Shown: in pieces, positions 36,561 to 48,510 of the stretch
Layout: the number at the start of each line of letters is the position of its first letter
Numbering within the stretch: position 1 is the first letter of the stretch
The notes under the pieces: generated by a model
What the model was told of the DNA's origin: nothing
Database searches by the model: none
What the model saw: only the letters and a program-made list of their open reading frames with translations
Program-made: the position numbers and the translations under genes
Source: Physcomitrium patens
Lineage: Eukaryota; Streptophyta; Bryopsida; Funariales; Funariaceae
Assembly: GCF_000002425.4 (NCBI RefSeq)
Contig: NC_037265.1
Span: 8,519,238 to 8,583,237, forward strand
Direction: 5' to 3'
DNA length: 64,000 nucleotides

Positions 36561-37299
36561 TTAAAAAATCAAATTACCTTCTTTGTGAGTAAACTAGTGA
36601 TTTTATGCTTTAATCACTCTCAATTCTTACAAAAATACTTCTAATCTCACAAATATCTTCTTATCACTATAAAAAGACCTCTTAAGAAATTTAATACATA
36701 GAAGTATAATATTAGTATACTAATGATGTAATTCAGCAAAATAACTCAACACTAGTATTCTAAAATATCATTCTAAGGTATCTCACAACTTTTAAGACCA
36801 TGAATGTACTTAACAACAAATAAGAGCAAAACTATATCAATAACTTGATAATAAGCATTTTTCAAGTATGAATCTAAGGTTTTTTTAAATTAATTTTATT
36901 AAAATAAATTCTTTTTTTAATCTAAAGATGCCTAGAATATTATATTTGTTAACTTAATTTTTTTAATAAAAAAATAAGTAGAATTTTTTTATCAAAAGAC
37001 AAAAATAGTATTAAATTATTTTAGTACCTTCTTAACTTTTATTTATATTTTTGAAATAATTTGTTACTATAAGTTCTTCCATATTATATTTTTTTTATCT
37101 TTTAACTAATAATTTTGTTATAATACAATACTATATTAGAAAAATATACCTTAAATCTATTAAGTGAACATTTCTACTTGGTACTATTTTTTTTTGATGA
37201 AATTTATTCACAAAAATTGATAATTCCTCATATTCTTAATTTTAAAAATGACCTTCACAATGACTTCAATAAATTTGATTTCAAAGATAACTTTCTTCA
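36561..37299. other. AT-rich spacer
   Basis: No domain or repeat is recognised. By position it could contain the 5' LTR of the copia element, but I find no paired copy in the window. Confidence 0.4.
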
Positions 37300-38640
37300 T
37301 TATGAAAGATATTTATATCTTTTTAATGATATAATGCAATTATGTATTTAAAAGCACAACATGTCTTTTCAACATTATATTATTTTAAATTAATAAAAAT
37401 ACTAGAACTTTTTTTAAGAGATTTTTGGTGGCCACAAATATAAAAATAATTAAAAAAAATATATTAAATCATATGATACTTGCCTTAAAGCAAAGACTCA
37501 ACATCATTGACCTTATAGACTTTTTTAATCCTAATTTATTTTAAAATAGAAAAGGTCATCTATCTCAATGGATTTCATTATAGATCTTCTAATTTCAAAT
37601 TTTTATGGCCTTATCTTTGCAATAGTAGATTATTTCACCGAAATAATATATTTTGTATCATATTTAAATATAATTACCAATAAAGAAAGAACAAAACTTT
37701 TTTTTGGTAATATTAATTTCTATCATGGATTTATAAGTAATAATATATTTGATTATAGAACTAAATTTAATTCAAGCCTTTAGAAGATAGTATTTAATAT
37801 ATTATAAATTGATTTTAAGTTATCTTTGAATTTTTATTTTTAAATTGATGAAAAATTTAAACGAGTAAATGATGTATTAAAAACAATATTTACAAACACC
37901 ATCAATTGAAATGAAGACAACTGGATAACTTTCTTAACATAAATAAAATTTCATATAATAATCTGGTATATTTTTTTATTCAATAAATCTATTTTTTCAA
38001 TTATAATTAAAACCTAAAAATTAATATTTTTGGATTTTAAAAAATTAAAATTCTAATAATATAAGAACTAATTGATCTTATGATAAGTCGGATTATCAAA
38101 GACTTGATTTATTTTTTTAATCACAAAATAAAATAATTTAGTAAAATTTTAATTATAATTATCACTATCAATAAAGATCTATTTTATATTTTATATATCT
38201 TTTATCAAGCTTTATATAACAATCAATATATTGAGAAGAAAATAATCACCACCACTTCTTGTTGAAATAGATAATAACCAAGATTTTGATGAAAAAAAAG
38301 ACTTGAAATTAAGGCAATACTAAAATAAATTTGATTATCTTATACATTGGCACAAAATGTGATATTAATAAATGATTATAGAAGCCATGCAAGAATCTAA
38401 CAAATATGTCTAAAATTATTTATATTTTTTTTTTATCAATGACATCTATCAAAACTAAGGACTAATCATTATCAATAAGATGGTATAAATTATAAAAAAA
38501 CAAATACAAGAAATAACATGTATGGTTATTTTTCAAATATAGAGAACCAACATCTAACAAATTCATCTCAATAATTATAATTTATCAAATTATTAGATGA
38601 AAAATTTAGATTGTCTCAATCTAAACAACGTTGCAATTGT
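37300..38640 (+). pseudogene. R2: truncated family B element, integrase and chromodomain
   Basis: This begins in the H2C2 region (FWWPQI*K at about 37425-37450). The integrase core follows in the open frame 37568-37783 (MDFIIDLLIS, FAIVDYFTEIIYF). Degraded C-terminal and chromodomain sequence runs to about 38440 (KFDYLIHWHKM). The accessory ORF start (IENQHLTNSSQ) lies near 38540-38600 and then breaks off into LTR. Gag, protease, RT and RNase H are missing. Confidence 0.7.
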
Positions 38641-38950
38641 CACAAATATACTCTACAAAATAGACATGTATCTTGCAAGTTAGACATGTGTCATATGGCC
38701 TATAAGATATTTCTATGTAGTTTTTTAGTACATAACATACAAAGATGCTAAAGTGAAGTCTTCTTTACTATTGTCAATGTCTTTAATGTATTTTAGCTTA
38801 GTTTAAGACATCCATCTTTTTGAATTTGGCAATGGTCTTTCCAATTTTAATTCTATATCTATTTTTAAGTTCTCTACTTTCTTTCTTTTGGTGATATAAG
38901 AGTGTACTGTCATTTTTAGAATTTGGTTGTTGATCATATCCTTGATAATT
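38641..38950 (+). mobile_element. R2 3' LTR remnant (family B)
   Basis: Plus-orientation similarity to the R1 3' LTR includes TTTGGCAATGGTCTTTCCAA (the CAATAGCCATTC region) and the terminal ATATCCTTGATAATTTG phrase. The U3 part is shortened. Confidence 0.6.
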
Positions 38951-40380
38951 TGAAATAACAAAGAGTTTTTTCTTTCAAAGAAACTATAAAGCTAAATTAG
39001 TAGATATAAAATATAATTAAATTTATTTTTTTAGCAAGTTGGATAGATATGTAATATCTTTTAATATTAAAAAATCTTAAAATATTGATAAAAAGAAATT
39101 ATCATTAGATACATCACATAACCATTATATATATTTCTTTAAATTTCTTATATTTAAATAAATACAATAGAAGTACTTCATAAATAAAATAATAGTTTTA
39201 TAAATATTGTATTTTTTAGAAAAGCTTTTATGTGGCTATGGCTTTTTTGATAGTTAGCATATATAGAGAGAAGACTAAAATCAAGTTCAATCTTGCTAAT
39301 GTGTTTTTTTATACATTGATCTTAATTTAAAATTTTGAGTATTTTTATAAATATTATTTTTAATTTAATAAAATTTTATTTTTATTATTTTTTATTATAA
39401 TTAGTATTTTTTGATATATTTAATTTAATTTAATTTTTTAAAAATACAAATATTAATCTTTAAACATCATTAAAATAATAAGATAATAAATAATCATATA
39501 ATTTTTAATAAAGTATCTAATTGTATTAATGTAAAATTTTAAAATTAATAAATAAAATTAAAGTAATTAATAAACAAGATTAGATAACAGTACCAAATTT
39601 AAAGCTATATTTAAAATATCAAAAGATAGCCAATTATGTATACTACCATATAAGAAGTCTTGCAAGTTACATTTTAAACAAGATTTTAAGATAAACTTTA
39701 AAAGATTGATATGGTCATTGTTTGAGAGTTTTTTTCTACTTGTAATTTTCAAAAACATTGATAGATTTTATAGTAATTTTTCTTTACAAACACTTAAAAT
39801 TTAGCTTAAAAAGACAATTTTTTTTTTTTTAATATCTAAGGTAAAACAAAGGTATTCACTAAGATAAAACAAAGGTATTTTTGTTCTTAAAAAAATGGTA
39901 TTAAAAAATTATAATATTACAATTATTAAAAAAAATCAATGTCAATTTCATTATCTATAAACTCCTTACATCTTTGTATAATAAATGTCATTCACAGAAG
40001 CTATTAGTTTGGAACATTAAAAAAAAAAAAAAAAAAAAAAAAAACTATATATAACTTTACATAATGTCAATAGTTTTGGCATTGTTGATAGCTCTACTTC
40101 ATTCATTTAATAAACACTTCAAAAAATAACAACAACAAATTTCCAAGAAGAGTTCATTCTGATTTTACCTTCATTTTCTTCAACCAAGATTTTTCCAAAA
40201 GGCAATTTTTATGTCTACATATTGTGCAGTGTAGTTGAATCGAATTCCTTTGATTGGTAATCCTCTTGCATATATATTTCTTTCATCATGGAATGTATAA
40301 ATCTTTTACTTTGCTTCAAGTTTTTGAAATTGTGAGTTATTCATTTACCAGCCCATTCTCCTCTTGTGAAGACTCCTTGT
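38951..40380. other. AT-rich DNA without recognised genes
   Basis: Low-complexity AT-rich sequence. A run of about 27 A residues lies at 40018-40044 without a convincing SINE or LINE body upstream. A minus-strand 63-codon frame at 39567-39758 has no support. Confidence 0.5.
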
Positions 40381-41496
40381 GTGACACTAATTGTTAAAGG
40401 CTGTTCCATGATCCGAGTTTAGACCTTCCTCCTCTAGCAAGGAAAGCAGGAGGGTGCCAACCCTAGGTTTAGGGTTTAGAAATTAGGATTTCAAAGAATT
40501 AGGGTTTAGGGTAGCTCTTCTTCCGCCATGTCCAGTGACGATACTTCCTGCTTTCAAGAAGAGAGTGGTGATCTGAATCTTGTGGTTCTAGTTTTCAAGT
40601 TCCGGCGGTTTCACATCCTACGATACTGCTAGTGAGTTTTTAAAGCTTGTTTTTTCTCACAAGTTGCAGTGGCACGGGATTCAAGGCCTGGTCATTGCTC
40701 CAATTGCAACTCCATTCTTCTGTGCATGACATGCAGGGAAGTTGTGTGAGGGGTTTGGTGTGGCTACACTTGAGGAGTAGCGTTCAATCCAAGTACGTGG
40801 ACACCATGCTGCTGAACTGCTGAGTAATTCTGACGAGGTGGTTACATTCGTAGAACCTGAGTCCGGGCGGGGCAGCGTGTTCTGGTTGTTCAATCCCAGC
40901 TTTGTGGATAGCAACTCTGTCTTTTTCAGGAAAATTAGCTAGCTAATTAGGTGGATGAATCTTATTATGAGTGAAAGAGTTGTAGCGGTGAGAGGTGAAA
41001 ACCCTATTGTTGACCAGAGGAGAGGTCTTCGTTAATAAACGGATTTTAGACACATTTAGTGTTGGGTTTTGTTCGTGTACCTTTCGGGTTGGATGGAAAG
41101 AGATCGTCCATTTTCCACGGCGTGGAGTAACTCAGAAAGCAAATATTCTCCCAGGGGATTCAGTCGCCATGATGCTGTTTTCGAGAAGCTTTCCCACATA
41201 TTTTCGCTGCTCTGCGGCGCAAAACAAGGTGGTGATGGAGGTGGCTACTGGGGACATGACCACCACTGGACAATGACAGAGCTAGCTGGGATCGCTAGCA
41301 CGCCACATTATTGCACCATTGAATAAATGTCATGCGGGCATTGTGCTCTGAGACTGGAGGATTGGAAAAAGTGCAGAGCTTACAAGAGACTCAAGTGATG
41401 CCAGCTATTCTCCATCCCACTTGAATCTGGCTATCTCTGAGCTCCTGCCCCTCTTAAAATCATGGTGGCTGACAATGAGAGCGAATCGGGTAGTTT

Positions 41497-41808
41497 TCAG
41501 AACCGCCCACACAAGATAGGAATTTTATATTTTGAGAGTGCCCAATCCTCTTTCATGTTTCGAGTGAACCTTCGCCTGCCAGTGAACCGGCATCCACTGT
41601 CTGCATAGATAAGCCTAGATCTTGCCGAGCACCGTGCTCCTCCATCCGAACTGCCACAATAGACATACCCAACAAAAATGATCACACTTGACAGAGAAAG
41701 AGCGTACAAAGTGAAAAATGTTCGCTTAGAGAAACGACGTGCTGCCATGAGTCCAGCTTGTTTTGTCTTATCTTTCGCATTTTTTCCAAAAGTTTCTTTA
41801 GTCCCCAT
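41497..41808 (-). CDS. Hypothetical ORF with one transmembrane segment
   Basis: A 103-codon frame. The N-terminus is basic (MGTKETFGKNAKDKTKQAG..ARRFSKR) and is followed by a ~20-residue hydrophobic segment (about residues 31-51), then a polar, Cys- and Arg-containing region. This is the topology of a type II membrane protein, or the first exon of one. There is no family match. It could be a chance frame in GC-richer DNA; codon use resembles the neighbouring gene more than the retroelements. Confidence 0.25.
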   Translation of the reverse strand: MGTKETFGKNAKDKTKQAGLMAARRFSKRTFFTLYALSLSSVIIFVGYVYCGSSDGGARCSARSRLIYADSGCRFTGRRRFTRNMKEDWALSKYKIPILCGRF

Positions 41809-41819
41809 ACAGAGGCACT

Positions 41820-42275
41820 TTATTCTATATGCTTCATCAATCTAATCCGTGGGAATTGAATCGTAGGGACCCTCCACCATAGCATGTAAGACTGTCTGGA
41901 AAAGGAAAAAGAGAGTAGGCTATTGGGGGAGATTGGCTGCGAGAAGCTCAAGAAGCACGCGAGGCGAAGATTGAGGTTGCAGGGGCATAGGCGTGGATGG
42001 TGCCGTTGTAGGTCACACGCCTCTCTGATATAGTGCGATGACAGAGTTTCCATAACCAGTAAGTTTGACAAAGATACAGAAGCGTCATCGCCATCGTCGG
42101 ACCTAGAAAGTCTAGCCTTCTCGACATCCCTCAATCCAAGTTTCATCCTTTGCAGATTCTTTTTGCCGGAGCTGACCAAGCTTTCCCTTCTATTGCTCAC
42201 GTTGTACCCGGGAACTCTACCAGAATCGTGAAGGATCGGCCGCACAGCAAATTCAATTCCATCCCATCCAGACAA
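41820..42275 (-). CDS. Hypothetical ORF, unrecognised
   Basis: A 151-codon frame in the GC-richer island, just upstream of the membrane ORF and in a different frame. The N-terminal ~95 residues are polar and look protein-like (a serine- and aspartate-containing stretch near residues 58-68). The C-terminal part is rich in Ser, Phe and Leu and looks less so. No domain recognised. It may be divergent from the DOG1-ankyrin gene or simply chance. Confidence 0.2.
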   Translation of the reverse strand: MSGWDGIEFAVRPILHDSGRVPGYNVSNRRESLVSSGKKNLQRMKLGLRDVEKARLSRSDDGDDASVSLSNLLVMETLSSHYIREACDLQRHHPRLCPCNLNLRLACFLSFSQPISPNSLLSFSFSRQSYMLWWRVPTIQFPRIRLMKHIE

Positions 42276-42943
42276 CTAATGAGAAACCTCGCCTCTTGAG
42301 AGTTGTTTAGCTGTGACTTGCAAACTATTTTTTGTGGTTTGATTTCGTAGTTTTTGCAAGGACTTGCTTGGGCTTTTCAGTTGGTTCCTTAAGTTATCGC
42401 TCCTACGGGGGAGCTGATACGGAATATTGGTCGGTGTCTAAAGTTTTCCTGCACTCGTGTTTGAGGATTAAGAGGGCGGCTCACTTGGTCCGCAACATTT
42501 GATGCGGGTTTATTGTACCGGATTACTGTCCACTGCTCTTCGAGACCTCGAATGGCAAAATTGCAGCATATTCGTCTACCTTGTTTCTGAGAGAAAGGAG
42601 CAGGAATAGTTCACCATATTGTTTAGTCTATGGTGCAGCCGAGCATAAAAATTGGTACTATGGTGTTAGTTGATGAGCAGTCAGGAATTTTTGAAGCGGG
42701 TACAAAGGATGTGATGGGAACCGAAGGGCTAGCATACATGGAACTGTGAGAGACAAAAGGTCGAGTTTCTCACCCTTGGGTTTCTGAGGAAGGGCAGGTA
42801 GCCAGGAATCATGCGAGGACCGGTGGTAGATACGAATACCCACAGCGGTTATCTCCCACATTTTGTTACTCTCCTTGCATCTCCTTGGTTTATTTTGGCA
42901 ATTCTTCATAGGTACATTGACAAGAGTTGAATAATGAAATATA

Positions 42944-45667
42944 ATGGAATTTCCTTTGATTGTAGATGTTATAGACGAAGACATGATGGGGGATGCGGCG
43001 AGATTGACTCTCTATCCATCGAAAGCCAAGGTGCCGATCGATATGGGCGATGAAACTGAAAGCAAACCTTCTTACTTGTCCATCCCCTCATTTCGGAGGT
43101 TCCACAACGTGTGGGTAGGTCAGGAAGATGCTCTCCTTTCTGAGCTTAAGGCAGCGCTAGAGAATCCAACAACTGAGCAGGGATTTGCTAGGTTGGTGAG
43201 GAAGTGCTACCAGCATTTCTCGGAGGCTGTGAATGCAAAGATTCGAGCTTCGCATGAGGATGTCACGTACGTGACCTCCGGGGCGTGGAAAACTCCATTA
43301 GAAGCAGGGTTGATGTGGATGGGCGGGTGGCGCCCCAGAACCGCCATAGTGTTGGCCTATTCCTTGATGGGCATCCAAATAGAGAACGAGCTGCAGCAGC
43401 TGCTGGAAGGCATCATCTTGCAGTCCATGGCAACGCTCACAGCTAAGCAACTTGCTAGGTCTGCCACCTCTACCGAACACTTCAAGCATTTGACCTAGTC
43501 ATCCTTAGTTCTTCAATTAATTAATTTGCGGCACCTTGTCTAGATCGAATCATGCAAAGACTGCAAACGTGCGTTTGCTCTGGGAAGCTTTTGTCCTGCA
43601 AGTACTTGGATTCTTAGCTGAACTTCATTTTGAGACTGGATTGATTGACTTTCACCAGGTTGGATGCAATCCAGCAATATACTTCCACAAAAGAGAAAGA
43701 AATCTCAAACCGTCTTTCTGTGCTACAGGTATGATTTTATGGCTACAGTTCTCCTTTAAGTCCTTGATGCTTGATGTTAGGCAGACAGATAGTACCAATG
43801 TATGAGGGGTTTTAGTCTCAGCAGGATTATGGCCTCTCGTATCTGCTTGGCTTATTGTGGCTTTGTATAAGAGGGTCTTCTGTTTGGCTACAGATTTTGG
43901 TGGCAGATCAGCAAACTATTCGAGCTACCATTGCTGATCCTCCCAGTGAAAGCTCCAACATGGCGGTAACCAGGGATGCAATGGAGCCCAAGCTAACTGG
44001 GCTTCAGGATCTATTTATAGAAGCTGAAAAGTTGAGACTGCGAACCCTTCAAGAGCTTTTCGCTGTGCTGAGTCCCATCCAAGCAGCTCAGTATATAGTT
44101 GCGGCAATCCAAGTGGCGAAGGCCTTCTGTAAGCTCGGTGAACAGTTCCAAGAGGCACATTCTGGAGATGCGAATGGACGATCTTCTAGAGATTCTGGAT
44201 CGAATGTCTGGGACATTGCATTTCAAGGAGATGTGAAGCGACTACGAGAAGCTCTGGATATGGGCTTGGATCCATCTGATATAGATTATGAAGGCCGAAC
44301 ACCTTTAGTACGTTAATAGATTTTTGTTTCTGTTCATTTTGCTGAGGCATTTACTCGTGCTTCACCTCGTTTGCTTCATTTTCGCGGAACAAATGTATGT
44401 GGTTGGAGAAACTGGTGTATTTAGGTAACGGGAACATGAGAGTTCGTGGTCTCTGTTAGCTAACCAAGAACAAGCTTGAAAGGTATTTTAACTTTTGAGG
44501 TTGGGTTTGTTTGGCGGTGAGCAGCACCTCGCTGCAGGGAAAGGCCATTTAGAGTGTGTAGCTCTACTGGTGGAGAGAGGCGCTGAAATCAATGTCAAAG
44601 GTGAGTCCGGACTGCTAGGAGATTGCCGTCTTTCTCTTTTACGTTTCCATTCACTATAAACTGTCATTCTTGATGCGAAGTACCGACACTTCTTCTGTTT
44701 GGGTAGATAATGATGGAGTGACCCCACTTTTGGACGCGTTGAAAGGGGGACACGATGAGGCTGCAAAATTCCTTCGAAACAATGGAGCGAGGCCTGACGT
44801 TAAGGTTACTTCCGTTTTACAATGTGATTTTTCTACAAATCCTGGCATAAAGCACGAAAATCTCCCACATCATGCTTCCGGTTCTCCTGACGTCCCTTAT
44901 TCGTGCAATTTTGGGCAGGACGCTGGTAATGAGCTGTGCAAGGCAGCAGCCTGTGGGGATATGGAGTTCCTGGAGAGGCTTGTGGAGGCAGGCGTGGATC
45001 CCAATGAGACAGACTATTCTCAACGGACACCGCTGCATATTGTAGCAGCCGAAGGGACAGCCAAAGACGCAGAGTTTCTGGTGCACAATGGCGCTGATGT
45101 GCTTGCCAAAGATCGGTATGCCCTAGACTCTCTCTCGTTTTTATCACGGTTCGATTAGCATACTCTGGATAATGGTAGTGCCTTGATAATGTATATGTCA
45201 GCATCGAGATGCTTCATAAATGTCAACATATGCTGAATATGGAAGAAAATCTTCCCGAGCTGGTGTTGGACAAGTTATCGAGAATTATCAATGTACTCGC
45301 CCGGATGTTATTTAATCAGAGCAAGACATGGAATTTGGAATCTCTTCAATAGAGCATTGAAAGCTTTTTCCATTGGCAAAATGAAACGGCATTAACTTAG
45401 CAGTGAATAACACACCCAATGGAATTTTGCAACAGGCATGGATACACGCCTGTAGATGAAGCACGGGATACCAATAACAATGCCACTTTGCGGGTCTTGG
45501 AAGCCGCGGTCTTGCAACGTCAGCAAGAGTTGGACGACGAAGACGACACTTCTGATGAAACCAGTAGTTCTTCTCCTTTCGACAACAAAGATGATGTGGA
45601 CATGGTGTTGACGGAAGAAGATCAGTGGTGGGTCGTCGTAAAAATTCCACACAATCTTGTCAAATGA
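42944..45667 (+). CDS. DOG1-domain/ankyrin-repeat protein, six exons
   Basis: Proposed exons: 42944-43458, about 43872-44307, 44525-44600, 44707-44804, 44919-45115, 45436-45667. All junctions are GT-AG and phase-consistent; the first acceptor is uncertain (43944 also fits). The product is about 517 aa. Residues ~50-255 form a DOG1 domain, as in TGA bZIP C-termini: W57 and Q60, WKTPLEAGLMWMGGWRP (115-131), then LRLRTLQELFAVLSPIQAAQ (226-244). No bZIP region precedes it. Residues ~284-462 form about five ankyrin repeats (GRTPL|HLAA, NDGVTPL, QRTPLHIVAAEG, HGYTPVDEA), closest in style to those of plant Shaker K+ channels. An acidic Ser/Asp/Glu tail follows. The likely role is nuclear protein-protein interaction or signalling (inference). 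The start may lie upstream or at M14/M15. Confidence 0.82.
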
Positions 45668-46000
45668 TATGGGGAAAAATCTCTTATGCTATTTGTACTT
45701 CCTCTTCCAAATTTCACAGCATCAATCAAGGAGCAAAACTAGGCTGTGAATTCTTCAGAGAGTACGTCCTCCTGCAAGTGAAAGTCTTTTGAACCTCTCC
45801 AACTCTGACACAGCTCCATTTTGTTTGTCAACAGCTCTGCGTGCTAAAACATATTCACCGATGCTAGCTGCAAACTATCAGAGGAAGGAAGAATACTTAA
45901 AAGCCATCCTCATCAGCACCGTGCTGTTGTAAGTTTCACGATTCTGGGTGAGTTCGAAAGCAGTTTAAAATATGAAATATGAAGAAGTGTAGCTCTGTGT
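45668..46000 (+). other. 3' flank of the DOG1-ankyrin gene
   Basis: The sequence is moderately GC-rich and without domains, then falls to AT-rich copia DNA. Part is presumably 3' UTR, but no clear polyadenylation signal stands out. Confidence 0.4.
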
Positions 46001-46412
46001 GTGTTTGGTACGCCAAAGATGAAGAAGATATAGTATTAGCCATTCTAGACCAATGGATAAACATCAATCATATTGAATCTTTGCAAGATTCATCTAATAT
46101 ACATTAGTTGGTAGAGAAAAATGCTTCTATTTGTGAGATGCATAATCTGAAGATCAATGCAAAAAGTTGTTTTTTCTAGCATTTTCATCTCAAATTCATA
46201 TATAAGAAGGTTAGTAGCTGCAACACATGTAGATGTAGTATCCACTAAATTAAGATCATCAACATATACAACAATGATCACAAAACCAATTTTATCTCCT
46301 TTAATAAACAAACAAGGAATTAGTGGATCACTTATAAACTTATGTATAATTAAATAATCTCAAAGACGTTGATACCACATACATCCAGATTGTTTTAAAT
46401 TATATAAGGTTA
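46001..46412 (-). pseudogene. Copia reverse transcriptase fragment
   Basis: The minus-strand translation shows LYNLKQSGCMWYQRL, FISDPLIPCLFIKGDKIGF, the catalytic YVDD in VVYVDDLNLVDT, then EFEMKMLEKTTFCIDLQI. This is the palm of a Ty1/copia RT. The last part lies in the open frame 46090-46311. Its upstream half is removed or displaced by B3, whose LTR starts at 46413. Confidence 0.88.
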
Positions 46413-46968
46413 TGAAGGACAAGAATATGATAAAAACAAATAAACAAGTGAAACTTTTCTCAAAGAAAGATGACAAAATAGAAATAACTTGATATGTATA
46501 TTAAGAAAGAAACTGGAATGGCTATTACCAAAAGCCAAGGAAACTAAAGATCTTTGAAACTAGATTAGAAGCAAGAAAAGAGTTGACAAGAGTGAAGAAG
46601 GCTTCACTCTTCTTTCTATATATATTATCTAATTAGGGGCTACGTGGCGATGTTCTATAGAACTTCTAATATATGTTGACTTTGTAAGACATATGCCTTG
46701 ACTTACAAAACAAGTTTTTCTACGTGTGGGCCATATAGTTAGCTTGGTCTTCAAGGTAACAACATGTGTGGCACATGGCCAATTTGTTGACCACGTTTTT
46801 AATCCAAAAAGTCAATTAAAGACACTTATAAAGTCAAAGTAGCATCTATAAAGCTTCTAGGAAGCTTCCATAGTAAATATTATAGAATTAACTTACTTTT
46901 ACTTACTTTTACTTACTTCTATCTATTTATACATGTAATTATTGGCTTACATATATATGTCCGTGACA
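46413..46968 (-). mobile_element. B3 3' LTR (family B)
   Basis: A 556 bp LTR, minus orientation, starting TGTCACGGACATATATATG on that strand. It aligns with both B2 LTRs. The inner side carries a polypurine tract (46969-46986, minus strand AAAAAGGAGGGTAA). The partner 5' LTR is missing because family D DNA cuts B3 at 51045. Confidence 0.85.
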
Positions 46969-47009
46969 TTACCCTCCTTTTTAAGGATGAGTTCCATGAG
47001 AAGCGGTCA

Positions 47010-47432
47010 TCACATGTTGAGAAAATCTATGATGCGATGAATTGTATTCATTACATACTCTGATCTTTGTTCTCTTCGAAGACGATTGATAGGGCCTCTC
47101 AACCATCGGTAGTATCCCATATCAGGGTGAAAAGACCACCCATTTATTTGATCGTTGTTGAGGCTTTCATAACTTCCTTCAAATAAAATATTTGGAACAC
47201 CGTGAGGAGTTGTTCCTACCTCTAATAAAATCATCAAACATTGAGAGTCCCTTCCAAGGTTTTGATACCAAACATGTTGTATCTGGCCATCTTTTCAAGA
47301 AAGAACATGTCGTTCTTGAAGATCTTTATCTCAACTGTGTTGTCTTGAAAGTTGTGACAATCATAATGTCTTGTCCGGTAGGTCAATAAACGAAGGCTCT
47401 TGAGTCGAATCTGCTAGTTGTTGGTTCTCCAT
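47010..47432 (-). pseudogene. B3 accessory 3' ORF (unknown conserved protein)
   Basis: This is the best-preserved family B copy. It starts at an ATG at 47432 (MENQQLADSTQEPSFIDLPD). After a frameshift it has an open piece with HYDCHNFQDNTVEIKIFKND and FFLEKMARYNMF. After a second shift it has the 75-codon open frame 47010-47237, with GVPNILFEGSYESLNND and the C-terminal motif GYYRWLRGPINRLRREQRSE. Family D has the same C-terminal motif. I know no domain for it. It is placed after the chromodomain and before the polypurine tract. Confidence 0.65.
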
Positions 47433-47469
47433 TTTCTCAATGTCACAACAAACAAGGATTGAATGTTAT

Positions 47470-48510
47470 CTTCCTTAGATCTTGTTTCTTTTATAAGTAA
47501 GATTTTTATCTTGATTTTGATGGATGTCGTCAATAAAAAGCCCCAACTACCTTTGCTGCATTTGTAAGATTCTTTACTGGCTTATATGTACATTCACTAA
47601 TATCATATCCGCGTAAATAGACAAGATATTCTAATTTATTTCGGCGTCGCCTTGAATCTAAGACTTCTTCTACTTCAAACTCTTCATTATTGTTCACTTC
47701 TATGAGAGGAAGTGGAGCTTGTCTTCTGCTTGATATGTCCACTGTCTTGTATGGTTCAAGAAGAGACACGTGGAATATTGGATGAATTTTCATTGATTTC
47801 GATAGGTGTAAACGATATGCAACTGAATTGATTTGTGTAGAAATAGAAAATGATCCAAGCCTTCGATAGTCCAATTTGTCACAAAGACGAGTGGTCTTGA
47901 TATTGCGACAAAGTAACCATATCTTATCACCCATGTGGAATGGTGGTTGTTCTTTTTGATAGACATCCGCATTGACCTTTTGTTGTTATTGAGCTTCTTT
48001 TAATTGTGCCTTCATCGTTGCATGTAGCTTTGACAAATGAATTGCCAAATCTTTTGCAGCAAGATTATCAACTTTTGAAAAATCAAAAGTATCAAGTCGT
48101 GGATGTTAACAATAATTCGCAAAGAAAGGTGTTTATTTTGTAGAAGAATGTATCCTATTATTATAAGCAAATCTTGCCAATGGCAAAAGAATTATTCAAT
48201 CATCTTATTGGTAGTTAATGATATATCTTAAATACTACTCCAAAACTTGATTAATACGCTCCATTTGTCCATCAGTTTGAAGATGGAATGCTGAATATAG
48301 TTTTATATCCACTTTTAGAATCTTGAAAAGAGTCCACCAAAATCTTGATACAAATTGAGTTCGTATATCTGATATAATATCTTTGGATAATCCATGATAG
48401 CGATAGATATTGTCAAGAAAGAGCTTAGCTATTTCTTCACCTGTGATAGATTTTGTATATGGTTCAAAATGTGCCATCTTGGTAAAATGATCTACTATCA
48501 CGAATATAGA
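47470..48510 (-). pseudogene. B3 chromodomain and integrase
   Basis: Open frame 47530-47934 spans the integrase C-terminal domain (KLDYRRLGSFSISTQIN, IHPIFHVSLLEPYKTVD) and a chromodomain (EFEVEEVLDSR, KLEYLVYLRGYDISE). This identifies the element as a chromovirus. The integrase core is in 48235-48501 (IVDHFTKMAHF, YHGLSKDIISD, QTDGQMERINQVLE). Stops separate the pieces. Confidence 0.85.

Larger units (their letters stand above)
40381..42940. other. GC-richer single-copy island upstream of the gene
   Basis: Base composition changes sharply and nothing here matches the repeats elsewhere in the window. It includes several plus-strand short open stretches (40995-41276, 41069-41326) and one plus-strand stretch at about 42330-42671 that is open over ~115 codons except for a single TGA. 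None contains a domain that I recognise. Part of it must be the promoter and 5' leader of the DOG1-ankyrin gene. The rest may be relics or exons of an unrecognised gene. An almost perfect TTTAGGGTTTAG phrase occurs at 40466 and 40500. Confidence 0.5.

Noticed and set aside
40018-40044. Poly(A) run as the tail of a LINE or SINE
   Set aside because: No endonuclease/RT domain, Pol III boxes or target duplication could be seen upstream of it.
44488-45204. Minus-strand open frames of 64-123 codons across the ankyrin exons
   Set aside because: They are antisense to well-supported exons, and the plus strand shows clear ankyrin consensus with consistent splice phases.
45312-45652. Minus-strand frames over the last exon
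   Set aside because: They are shadows of the acidic tail of the DOG1-ankyrin protein.
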